A DNA stretch of 64,000 nucleotides from Pelagicoccus sp. (lineage in GTDB: Bacteria; Verrucomicrobiota; Verrucomicrobiia; Opitutales; Opitutaceae), in the NCBI GenBank assembly GCA_028284635.1, contig JANQRJ010000006.1:1-64000 (forward strand). Reading direction: 5' to 3'. The notes under the pieces were generated by a model. The model made no database searches and was not told where the DNA came from. It was given only the letters and a program-made list of their open reading frames with translations. Of the stretch, positions 32,209-39,770 are shown one piece after another; the first letter of the stretch is position 1, and every line of letters begins with the position of its first letter. The translations under genes were made by a program, and so were the position numbers.

Positions 32209-34818
32209 TCATGGGAGTGGCTGTTGGAGCCAGTTTTGCAGGTCTTCGTCGGAATGGATGTATGTCTTGCTTCGATACAGGGGGTCGAGGAGGCGTTTGG
32301 TTTTCGGGTCGGCGAAGCGCTGGCAATGGAGCAGGGCTTTGACTCGGTGTCCGGGGGCGCGGACGAGGCGGCCAAGGGCTTGATTGACTTTCTGGATACC
32401 GGGCTGGAGGTAGGCGCGTTCGAAGCCGTTGCGTCCGAGCTGGTCGTGGCGTTGGCGTTTGGCTTCCTGGATGAGGTTCATTTCGGGCAGGGCGGGGCTG
32501 ACGACTATGGTGCAGCTAGCCTTGCCGCCGAGAGTGTCGACGCCTTCGGCGTAGCTGGAGCCGAGGATGAGGAATAGAGCGTCGTGAAAGGCGAGGGCCT
32601 CCTCTAGAAATGCGGTTCTTTCGGCGAGAGTCCCCCCGGCGCGTGGCTGCAGAATGGCGCGGACGATGGGGTGGTGGAATTGGAGCTGCTCGAGGGCGCT
32701 TTGAGCGTAGGCGTAGCTGGGGAAGAAGATGATGGCGGGAGCGAAGCTTTGCCCGGCTGCGGCTATGGTTGCGGCAGTGGTCTGGAGGTGGGCCTGGCGG
32801 GTCTTGAGTCGGGTATCGACGCGAAGGTCGATGGCGACGTCGTAGGCGTTTTCGCGCCATGGGGCGGAGGGAGTTAAGTGAAGAGTTAAGAGCGAAGAGT
32901 TAAGAATGGAGGGAGGGGCTGGTTTTTTCTTCTCCGGTTTTTCGCTCTTAACTCTTAACTCTTCGCTTAAACCTATCTCCTCGAGATAGGACTCGAAGGG
33001 GCTGAGCGTGGCGGAAAGGAAGAGGGCTCCGTTGTATTGGGAAAGCTGCGACGCGATGAGTCGGGAGGCGTCGATACATTCGAGACGAGCGACGCCTTTT
33101 TCGGAGGACCAGAGCAGATGTTGGAGTTCGCCGCGTCTCTGACTGGAGCGGGCGGCTGCGAGTTGGAAAAGAAGTTCGTTGGTTTCGGGGGAGAGGTCTT
33201 CGTAGGGTAGTAGCTCGTCGCCGAGAGTCTCGGCTATCATGGCTAGGTGATCGTCAAAGTCTTCCTGAAAGTGGATGGGGATGGCTGTTTCGTCTGACCG
33301 ACCTCGGCGTTTGGCGACGGGCAGATGGGTGATGACATGAGCGAGCCCTTTCAGGAGATTTTGGATACGGCGTGATGCGCGAGCTTCGCTTAAGTCGTCG
33401 ACGGATGCGTAGACCTGATGGACGGAGATTTCATAGGTGAAAGCGGAGGCGACTCGGCTTGGCAGGTTGTGGGCCTCGTCGATGATGAGAAAGGTGCGGC
33501 CGGGATCGAAATCGCTTTGCTCGGCGAGCAGGCGGGCGCTGTGAGGCGAGAAGAGGTAATTGTAGTCGCCTATCCAGATATCGCGATGGCTGAGCCCTGC
33601 TCTCATGATTTCGTAGGGGCAGATGCCGGCGGCTCGGCCTTCGCTCTTCAGGACGTCGATGGAAATTTCGTCGTGGGAAAGCGAATACAGGCGTTGGAGG
33701 CCGGAGCGTTTCCACTTTTCGTGCAGGTCGGTTAGGTAGGGGCAGGTTTGCGGCGAGCAGCGGAATTCGGTGTGGATGCAGTGCTCCTGCTTGTTGCGGA
33801 TGTGCCAGAAGCTCGCCGTTGGCGAGGAGTTAAGAGTTAAGAGCGAAGAGTTAAGAGCGGGGGAAGCCATGGTATTCTCCAACTCTTCGCTCTTCGTTCT
33901 TCGCTCTTCACTTAGAAGTCGGCGCAGCCGACTGACGGCTTCCGTCTGGCCGGTGGTCTTGGAAGTGAGGTAGAGGATGCGGTCGACTTGACCAGCGGCG
34001 AGACGGCGGGCCGCGTGTTCCCAGGCGACGCCGGTTTTGCCGTAGCCGGTGGGAGCTTCGAGGAAAACGAAGGGGGCTTGGCTGGCGGCGGCTGCGAGGT
34101 CTTGCTGGATGGTTTCCTGGCCGGGGCGGGGGCTCGGGTATGCGGAGCGGACGCTTAGGGTGCGGAGTCTGGCGAGGCGTTCCTGCTTGGCCTCGAGGTG
34201 GTCGACAAGGGTGTCGAGCTGCTCGGCGAGCAGGGCGTCGTAGTCTGTGTCAAGCGAGATGGACTGGGTGAGTCCGGTGGCCACCTCGACGAATAGGAGC
34301 TCGAGGTGGAATTGTGAATGGTGTTCCGAGCGAAGCGACATCCGAGAAGCGAAGCGACGAGGCATGGCGAATGGTGAATTGAGAGAGGCTCCTTTCTTCG
34401 GTTCTTCACTCTTCGTTCTTAATTCTTCGTTTAGCAGAAGCTCGCGATAGGCGAGCAGCTGCACTGGGTAGCTCGGATAGCGTTGGAGCAGGGTTTTGTA
34501 AGTGATGGGAAGGCGTTGCTGAACGGTCTTGATTTCGCGTAGATGGACGTGGTCGGGTTCGCGCTTGAGCTGATCGATGCGGCCGGAGAGGTGAAGGGTC
34601 CAGCTTCGCCAGTGGAGTGCGCCGGCTATGGGGACTTCGTTTTCCATGCCGTCTCCTGCAGTCTGGGATTCGGCTTGGATGCGCTGGTGCCACTGAGTGC
34701 CGAGCTGGGCTCGCCATATGCCTGCGGCTCCCCCGAAGCTGGGAGAGGGGTAGGGCGTGAAGCTGGCGAACTCGCCTACGCTGAGAGTCGCTTCGCGGTT
34801 AGGGGCGTCGATTTGCAT
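32209..34818 (-). CDS. RecB-like nuclease fused to XPD/DinG-type Fe-S helicase
   Basis: 869 residues from ATG 34818; a 39-codon extension to 34935 crosses a repeat tract and is doubtful. N-terminal PD-(D/E)xK nuclease of RecB/Cas4 type: GTQWHQRI, GRIDQL (Asp82), REIKT (Glu95, Lys97), YPVQLLAY (Gln120, Tyr124). The superfamily 2 helicase follows: Walker A APTGYGKT (255-262), four Fe-S cysteines (347, 354, 359 and 400), LIIDEAH (DEAH 447-450), LFLSATLSPFES (motif III) and NQALGRLVRAPGH (motif VI). This would be a 5'-3' helicase-nuclease for DNA repair or defence. Three in-frame palindromic inserts lie at about residues 130-172, 303-334 and 614-650, each at a domain or loop boundary and each containing SEE(L/R)RxK and LNSS peptides. 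All core motifs are intact, so the gene looks functional. Confidence 0.88.
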   Translation of the reverse strand: MQIDAPNREATLSVGEFASFTPYPSPSFGGAAGIWRAQLGTQWHQRIQAESQTAGDGMENEVPIAGALHWRSWTLHLSGRIDQLKREPDHVHLREIKTVQQRLPITYKTLLQRYPSYPVQLLAYRELLLNEELRTKSEEPKKGASLNSPFAMPRRFASRMSLRSEHHSQFHLELLFVEVATGLTQSISLDTDYDALLAEQLDTLVDHLEAKQERLARLRTLSVRSAYPSPRPGQETIQQDLAAAASQAPFVFLEAPTGYGKTGVAWEHAARRLAAGQVDRILYLTSKTTGQTEAVSRLRRLLSEERRTKSEELENTMASPALNSSLLTLNSSPTASFWHIRNKQEHCIHTEFRCSPQTCPYLTDLHEKWKRSGLQRLYSLSHDEISIDVLKSEGRAAGICPYEIMRAGLSHRDIWIGDYNYLFSPHSARLLAEQSDFDPGRTFLIIDEAHNLPSRVASAFTYEISVHQVYASVDDLSEARASRRIQNLLKGLAHVITHLPVAKRRGRSDETAIPIHFQEDFDDHLAMIAETLGDELLPYEDLSPETNELLFQLAAARSSQRRGELQHLLWSSEKGVARLECIDASRLIASQLSQYNGALFLSATLSPFESYLEEIGLSEELRVKSEKPEKKKPAPPSILNSSLLTLHLTPSAPWRENAYDVAIDLRVDTRLKTRQAHLQTTAATIAAAGQSFAPAIIFFPSYAYAQSALEQLQFHHPIVRAILQPRAGGTLAERTAFLEEALAFHDALFLILGSSYAEGVDTLGGKASCTIVVSPALPEMNLIQEAKRQRHDQLGRNGFERAYLQPGIQKVNQALGRLVRAPGHRVKALLHCQRFADPKTKRLLDPLYRSKTYIHSDEDLQNWLQQPLP
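32877..32971. repeat. In-frame heptamer palindrome 3 in the helicase gene
   Basis: The left arm (plus strand) runs GTGAAGA GTTAAGA GCGAAGA GTTAAGA; the right arm is the inverted series TTTCGCT CTTAACT CTTAACT CTTCGCT. The centre codes for KPEKKKPAPP. On the minus strand it is read as SEELRVKSEK ... LNSSLLTLHLT, directly after motif III of the helicase. Confidence 0.8.
33826..33912. repeat. In-frame heptamer palindrome 2 in the helicase gene
   Basis: The left arm is GAGTTAA GAGTTAA GAGCGAA GAGTTAA; the right arm is the inverted series ACTCTTC GCTCTTC GTTCTTC GCTCTTC. It is translated as SEERRTKSEELENTMASPAL then NSSLLTLNSS. It lies between the Walker A region and the first Fe-S cysteine. Confidence 0.8.
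34318..34436. repeat. In-frame heptamer repeat 1 in the helicase gene
   Basis: Contains TTCTTCA CTCTTCG TTCTTAA TTCTTCG on one side and GTGAATGG / GCGAATGGTGAATTG on the other. The symmetry is less clean than in copies 2 and 3 and includes a GCGAAGCGAC-rich centre. The encoded peptide is NEELRTKSEEPKKG ... SLNSPFAMPRRF, inserted just after the nuclease QxxxY motif. Confidence 0.7.
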
Positions 34819-34881
34819 TGGGAGAAGGTTGCTAGGCTGTCCGTGCTTCGCTCTGCGAGCTTCGCAGGATCCTTCGGATAG

Positions 34882-34962
34882 GGATTTAGGCTGTAGGCGG
34901 AAGCTTAACCGAGGCGCTGGGAGGCAAATCTGCAATCTTCAATCCGCAATCTTCAATTCGTC
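34882..34962. repeat. Heptamer tracts upstream of the helicase
   Basis: Two short series: GGATTTAGGCTGTAGG (34882-34897), matching words at 51.2 kb, and CAATCTT CAATCCG CAATCTT CAATTCG (about 34930-34958), a clean four-fold heptamer. They occupy the divergent gap between the helicase and the exported-protein gene. Confidence 0.6.
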
Positions 34963-35000
34963 GCTTGCGACGATGCCATGTTAGGCCGATTAGTTTTAGC

Positions 35001-35492
35001 ATGAAGAAGTTGGCGATCTTGGTTTTGCTCCAACTGTCCGGTTTGCTTGCCATGGCAGGCAACTACGGCGAGAGCGTGTTGGTCAATCTGCAGGGTGTGG
35101 GCTTGGAGATAAGGCCGCTCAACGTGCAGTCCGAAAAATTCGACCTATCGTACGAGGATGTGGAGGCTCATGCTTTGCGGAGCTTGGAAGATCTGGGTGT
35201 GCGCCTTTTGTCTTCGATCGAATTGGAGGTGATGCCTGGGCAGCCATTTCTGGAGATTGCCATAGACGTCGCCCATGCTCAGGGACCAAGCCACCTGTAC
35301 GTGGTAAAGCTCGAGCTGCGCGAGATGGCCCAGCTGGAACGCCCTAAGGATCGCGTGGTTTCCATCTCGGTGGCGACTTGGGAGAGAAAGATGATGGGAG
35401 TAGCCAACCGTCCTGAGGCGATCGTCGAGAAGTTGGACAGCCTGTTGCGGCTTTTTGCCGACGAGTATCACATGATGAATCTGCCGGAGTAG
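35001..35492 (+). CDS. Hypothetical exported protein
   Basis: 163 residues from ATG 35001 (MKKLAILVLLQLSGLLAMAG); the upstream in-frame extension covers a repeat tract. A standard signal peptide precedes a mature part of about 145 residues with no Cys, of mixed alpha/beta character (VEAHALRSLEDLGVRLLSSI, HLYVVKLELREMAQLERPKD, VVSISVATWERKMMGVANRP). The pattern of strands and a C-terminal helix (EAIVEKLDSLLRLFADEYHM) is reminiscent of small periplasmic proteins of unknown function. No family is recognised with confidence. It is divergent from the helicase gene and convergent with the reductase-like gene. Confidence 0.68.
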   Translation: MKKLAILVLLQLSGLLAMAGNYGESVLVNLQGVGLEIRPLNVQSEKFDLSYEDVEAHALRSLEDLGVRLLSSIELEVMPGQPFLEIAIDVAHAQGPSHLYVVKLELREMAQLERPKDRVVSISVATWERKMMGVANRPEAIVEKLDSLLRLFADEYHMMNLPE

Positions 35493-35521
35493 CACGGCGC
35501 CGCTGCGCGGTGCGAGGTTGT

Positions 35522-36058
35522 TTAGGCGGTAGGGCTGCGGGCGTATTTTAGGAGGGCGGTGTTCTGTCCGAGCTTTGTCATGCTCTCGAGCATGAACTGG
35601 CGGTCGATAGGACTGGCAACGATTGGCGTGCCGGTGCCGAATAGTTTTGGCTCTAGAGTGAGCCAGAGTTCATCGACGAGGTCCGCCTCGAGAAAGCGCG
35701 TGTAGATCTCGCCGCCGCCGAGCAGGGCGCAACGAGAGCGGCCGCGAGCCTCGAGATCTTCGAGGATTCCGCTTGGCGCGGCGTCGGTGAATTCGATGAG
35801 GCCTTCGCGGGAGAGGTGAGCGAAGTCGGCGGGTTTGCGGGTGCAGATCTTGCGCAGGTAGCGGGTGGTGTGGGAGGCCACGATACGATCCCGCAGAGTT
35901 TCGAAGGTCTTGCGGCCCATGATCATAGAGTCGAACTCCTTCAGGGTGGCTGAGAGAAATTGGGCGTCTTCCGACCCGCAGAAATCTGTCCCAGGCTCGT
36001 CGTGGCGCGTAATGAAGCCGTCGAGCGATTGGGCGGCGATCAAGGTGAGGGTCGGCAT
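35522..36058 (-). CDS. Dihydrofolate reductase family protein (RibD C-terminal-like)
   Basis: 178-residue protein with the RibD_C/DHFR-like Rossmann-type fold: TLIAAQSLDGFITRHDEPGTDF at the N-terminus, FDSMIMGRKTFETLRDRI (NADPH-binding helix), and RSRCALLGGGEIYTRFLEADLVDELWLTLEPKLFGTGTP at the C-terminus. GGG followed by a helix is the NADPH pyrophosphate contact. Stand-alone members of this family are often annotated as dihydrofolate reductases, but most have unknown substrates; riboflavin-pathway deaminase/reductase activity needs a RibD deaminase part, absent here. A heptamer tract lies directly upstream. Confidence 0.87.
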   Translation of the reverse strand: MPTLTLIAAQSLDGFITRHDEPGTDFCGSEDAQFLSATLKEFDSMIMGRKTFETLRDRIVASHTTRYLRKICTRKPADFAHLSREGLIEFTDAAPSGILEDLEARGRSRCALLGGGEIYTRFLEADLVDELWLTLEPKLFGTGTPIVASPIDRQFMLESMTKLGQNTALLKYARSPTA

Positions 36059-36061
36059 GGG

Positions 36062-36100
36062 GAAAGAACGGTGAATGATGAATAGTGAATGGTGAAGGCT
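36062..36100. repeat. Heptamer tract upstream of the DHFR-family gene
   Basis: GTGAATG ATGAATA GTGAATG GTGAAGG: four consecutive imperfect heptamers, three bases after the start codon of the minus-strand gene. The words match those in helicase insert 1 (GTGAATGG, GAATGGTGAATT). Confidence 0.6.
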
Positions 36101-36223
36101 GGAATCGTGAGGGATTTTCGCGAAAACGACCCCGTTCGACTAAGGTCTGGCGCCTATTGGCCGGTAAGTAGGATACGCCGTGTCGCGTTCGATGGCGGCG
36201 GTTGGATCCAAACCAGTTGAATT

Positions 36224-37828
36224 TTGAAAATCGCGTTAAATCCCCGCTTTGGCAAAGCGCTTCCAGCCATTCTCTTTCTGGCGCTGGCGGCGCTGCTTTT
36301 TTCTCGCATGGGCGACTACGGCTTAAGCTGGGACGAGCCGACGCGTTGGAGGTCGGGCGATACGAAGCTCGACTATTACCAGGATCTGTTGGCCGCTCCC
36401 AATAAATGGGAGGCGATGCAGAAGGCGCCGCAGGATGTATATCCTGGGCTCTACGACATACCGCTCGCGATCGCTCGGCGATCGCTCGACGTTGATCCGA
36501 TCTTGCTGAGTCGGATCTGGAACGTGTGTTTCGGCCTGCTCTGCGTTTGGGGCACGTTCGTTTTGGCTCGCTTGACGGGCTCGAATTCCGGCGATGCGAA
36601 TGCTGGAGACGAAAGTCGCTTCGACCTCGTCCGTATCGCGCCACTTCTCGCCGTCGCGTTTCTTCTCTCGGTTCCGAGTTTCTATGGACACATCTCGATA
36701 AATCCGAAAGACGTTCCCTTTGCAGCGACTTATGTGTGGGCTCTGGTGGCTTTGGTCGCGTTAGCGAAGCAGATGCCGAAGCCGAGTTGGGGGAGAGTTG
36801 TTGCCTTCGGTGTAGCCATGGGGGTTTGCATGGCGACGCGCCCGCCTGGAGTTGTGTTCATCGGATACTTCGGGCTGTTTGGGCTGCTTTCCATAGCGCT
36901 ATTCGCCGAGCGCGAATCTTGGTTTCGAAGTTTGAGTTCCCTGGTTCTGAGAGGCTTAGCGGCTTTTGGGATCGCGGTTTGCGTATTGCTGCCCTGGTGG
37001 CCAGCCGCTCATCGCAATCCCTTTGGAAGCTCCGCCCAAGCGGTTGAAAAGCTGCAGACGTTCTCCTCGACGATCCCAGTTCTATTCGCTGGACAAATGT
37101 ACGATGCCGGCAGTTCTCCATGGTACTACGCTCTTTGGATGCTGCTTATCAAGCTGCCGTTGTGGATGCCGTTGGCAATGGTAGCCGGAACGGTTCTCCT
37201 GCTGTTCGATCTCCGGAAAGGCAATATAAAGCTGGATCGCGACGTGTTCGTTCGCGCTCTTGTCGTCTTCGCGGCGCTTTTTCCCTTGGCCTACGTTCTT
37301 GTCCGCCAGCCCGCGATTCATAATGGAATCCGTCATCTGCTCTATCTCCTGCCGCCGCTGATGGCAGCGCTTTCATGGGGCTGGCAAAGAGCTTTCGCTC
37401 GTCGCGGTGGAGCGTTCGCAGTAGCTGCTGTCGTTGCGATCCTTCTTGCCTCAAGCCTCGCGACGAATGTTCGCCTGCACCCCTATCAATATATCTATTA
37501 TAACCAGCTCGCAGGTGGACCGGCTGGAGCCTTGAATCGATACGAGACCGAGTACTGGTACACGAGTGGAAAGGAAGCGGTTGACCTGCTGGGTTCCCAT
37601 ATGCGGAGTTCCGGTGAGGATTCCGTCCGACTAATGGTCTCCGGCCCCTGGCAGGTTATCGAGCCTTACCTTCCGGCGGGGGTCACCCTCGTCGGAAATG
37701 CGGCCGAGGCGCAATACTACATTGGCAACACCCAGATGCGTATGGATGCGATTGTCGAAGGCGAGGAGATCGACAGCATACGAAAAGGCGGATTGCCTGT
37801 GGTTGTGCTGAAAGCCGTCTCGCCTTGA
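36224..37828 (+). CDS. GT-C fold glycosyltransferase, family 39-like
   Basis: 534-residue polytopic membrane protein starting at TTG 36224. An early acidic motif after the first helix, GLSWDEPTRWRSGD, is the loop where GT39/PMT/ArnT-type enzymes hold the catalytic Asp/Glu. It is followed by about ten more hydrophobic helices and a soluble C-terminal domain (about residues 420-534). FYGHISINPKDVPFAATYVW is a typical second luminal-loop region. Such enzymes use polyprenyl-phosphate sugars to glycosylate proteins or lipids outside the membrane. It opens the plus-strand side of the glycan cluster and precedes the DUF354 gene by 16 bases, suggesting one transcript with the next two genes. Confidence 0.8.
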   Translation: MKIALNPRFGKALPAILFLALAALLFSRMGDYGLSWDEPTRWRSGDTKLDYYQDLLAAPNKWEAMQKAPQDVYPGLYDIPLAIARRSLDVDPILLSRIWNVCFGLLCVWGTFVLARLTGSNSGDANAGDESRFDLVRIAPLLAVAFLLSVPSFYGHISINPKDVPFAATYVWALVALVALAKQMPKPSWGRVVAFGVAMGVCMATRPPGVVFIGYFGLFGLLSIALFAERESWFRSLSSLVLRGLAAFGIAVCVLLPWWPAAHRNPFGSSAQAVEKLQTFSSTIPVLFAGQMYDAGSSPWYYALWMLLIKLPLWMPLAMVAGTVLLLFDLRKGNIKLDRDVFVRALVVFAALFPLAYVLVRQPAIHNGIRHLLYLLPPLMAALSWGWQRAFARRGGAFAVAAVVAILLASSLATNVRLHPYQYIYYNQLAGGPAGALNRYETEYWYTSGKEAVDLLGSHMRSSGEDSVRLMVSGPWQVIEPYLPAGVTLVGNAAEAQYYIGNTQMRMDAIVEGEEIDSIRKGGLPVVVLKAVSP

Positions 37829-37844
37829 TTCGTCGCCAGTCGTG

Positions 37845-38873
37845 ATGAAAATCCTGATAGAAGCTCATCATCCCGCCGATATCCATTTCTGGAGAAGTCC
37901 GATAGCGCTTCTTGCGGAACGGGGTCACGATGTCCTTATGCTTTCTCGAGACCGAGATGTGATGCGAGAGCTTCACGGAGCGTATCCGGAAATTGAATAT
38001 TCGATTATATCTCGAACGGGAAAATCGAACCGGTTCCCTGTTGCCGAATTTCTGCAACGCCAGGTCGAGGTCGTGCGGGCGATCTTGCGATTCAAGCCGG
38101 ATTTGGTAGCGAGCTGTATGGGAAGCTACACTCAATCGGCTTGGATTTTCGGAAAGCCGAATGTCATTTTCACAGATAGCGAGTTTCAGCATTTCAATCA
38201 CAGCATTGCCCATCCGTTTGCCACGTCGATTCATACTCCGGAGTGTTTCGAGAAGCCGCTTGGCCGGAAGCAGAAAAAATACAGAGGTTTTCATGAGCTT
38301 ACCTCGCTTTCGGCTGATCACTTCCGTGGGGACTCTGAAAGGGTTGCGTCACTGGATCCCGACGGTCGTGGATACGCGATCGTTCGCCTGTCGGCTTGGA
38401 ACACCTTGCACGACATCGGAATGGAAGGGGTGTCTGGCAACCTGCCGCATCTGCTGCGTCGAATAGAGTCGGTATGCAACGTTTGGATTTCGGCCGAAGA
38501 AGGGCGGCTCAGCGAAGAGTTCGACAAGTATTTGCTAAGGATTCCTGCAGTAGACTACCACCAAGCTTTGGCCTTTGCGAAAATCATTGTGACGGAAGGC
38601 GCGACGACTGCTAGCGAAGCTGCGGTCCTAGGAACGCCAGTCTTGTACGTCAATCCGTCGACACGCGGGTACCTCGACTACCTCGAATCCAAGTATTCGC
38701 TTGTGCGTCAGTCCAGATCGGCTGCCGAGACGCTCGAGGAGCTGGAATCGATGTTGCAATCCGAATCCCTGGCTGATGATTGTCGATGTAACTCTCGACG
38801 ATTGGCACGGGATCATGTCGACGTTTCGCGCTACGTAGCGGATGTTTTGGAAGCGGAAGCAGAAGGGACTTAG
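37845..38873 (+). CDS. DUF354 family protein (GT-B fold, probable glycosyltransferase-like)
   Basis: 342 residues from ATG 37845 (a GTG lies one codon earlier). The opening KILIEAHHPADIHFWRSPIALLAERGHDVLMLSRD matches DUF354, whose members look like the UDP-GlcNAc 2-epimerase/MurG GT-B fold. The C-terminal nucleotide-sugar region reads IIVTEGATTASEAAVLGTPVLYVNP. The substrate is unknown; its location suggests a step in surface-glycan assembly. It is followed without a gap by the GT2 gene: the stop ends at 38873 and the next ATG starts at 38874. Confidence 0.83.
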   Translation: MKILIEAHHPADIHFWRSPIALLAERGHDVLMLSRDRDVMRELHGAYPEIEYSIISRTGKSNRFPVAEFLQRQVEVVRAILRFKPDLVASCMGSYTQSAWIFGKPNVIFTDSEFQHFNHSIAHPFATSIHTPECFEKPLGRKQKKYRGFHELTSLSADHFRGDSERVASLDPDGRGYAIVRLSAWNTLHDIGMEGVSGNLPHLLRRIESVCNVWISAEEGRLSEEFDKYLLRIPAVDYHQALAFAKIIVTEGATTASEAAVLGTPVLYVNPSTRGYLDYLESKYSLVRQSRSAAETLEELESMLQSESLADDCRCNSRRLARDHVDVSRYVADVLEAEAEGT

Positions 38874-39770
38874 ATGAGCGAATTGCGAGCAAGTATCATT
38901 GTGTGCACCCGCAATCGCTCTCATTTTCTGGAGGACTGCGTTGCGGCCGTTTGCGCTCAAAGTATAAAGCCCGAATCGTTCGAACTGCTGCTGGTCGACA
39001 ATGGAAGCGAGGACGACACTGCAGAGGTTTGCGCGAAGATAATTTCCCATAGGCACGCTTTCAATATTAGGTACCTGCGAGAAGAAACGCCTGGCTTGTC
39101 GGCTGCCCGCAATGCTGGGTGGAGGGCTGCTCGGGCGGACTTGGTCTCCTTTATCGACGACGATGCATTGGTAGATCCTGCCTTCCTGCAGGAGCTTGTT
39201 TCCGCGTTCGATCGAAGCACCAATGCGGCCTCGATTGGTGGGAGAATACTTCCAGTCTTTCAGGGAGAGTTGCCTGGCTGGTTCTCTCCGTTGCTCAAGG
39301 GATACTTGAGCCTGCAGGATCTTGGCGGTGACGAGAGGGCCTATCGACCTCACGAATTCGCATATGGATGTAATATGGCCTTTCGAAAGTCCTGGCTTGA
39401 GAAGGTTGGCGGCTTCGATCCGGAAATGAAACATGCGGAAGATAAGGACATTGCATGGAAGCTGAATAGCGAAGGCGCTCTCAGAGAATATCATCCTAAG
39501 GTTGTGGTTCGACATTGCGTGCCGGAAAGTCGATTGACGTTGTCTGCCTTGGATGGAATTGCGAAGCGGACGGGCGAATGGGAGTTGAAAAGAGTTCGAC
39601 GCCTGGGAAGGGGTTCGATACTTATGAAGCGAATCGAGTACTATGCGAAGCTGTGCTTCGCGATCGGCGCTTCGATTGCGTACGCCTGTCTTGGAAGGAT
39701 TTCGAAGGGCAGGGCTTTGGTGCGATATCGCCTAGCTCTTCTAGCCGGTTTTCGTCACGGCCTTTCTTAA
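38874..39770 (+). CDS. Glycosyltransferase family 2
   Basis: 298-residue GT-A enzyme. The nucleotide-sugar domain starts ASIIVCTRNRSHFLEDCVAAV. The metal-binding DxD-type motif is SFIDDDALVDPAFL, and the acceptor region has GCNMAFRKSWLEKVGGFDPEMKHAEDKDIAWKL with the catalytic Asp/Glu. A C-terminal hydrophobic segment (LCFAIGASIAYACLG) suggests membrane association. It is the last of three plus-strand genes in the cluster. Its 3' end overlaps the convergent HAD gene by 30 bases (39741-39770). Confidence 0.93.
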   Translation: MSELRASIIVCTRNRSHFLEDCVAAVCAQSIKPESFELLLVDNGSEDDTAEVCAKIISHRHAFNIRYLREETPGLSAARNAGWRAARADLVSFIDDDALVDPAFLQELVSAFDRSTNAASIGGRILPVFQGELPGWFSPLLKGYLSLQDLGGDERAYRPHEFAYGCNMAFRKSWLEKVGGFDPEMKHAEDKDIAWKLNSEGALREYHPKVVVRHCVPESRLTLSALDGIAKRTGEWELKRVRRLGRGSILMKRIEYYAKLCFAIGASIAYACLGRISKGRALVRYRLALLAGFRHGLS

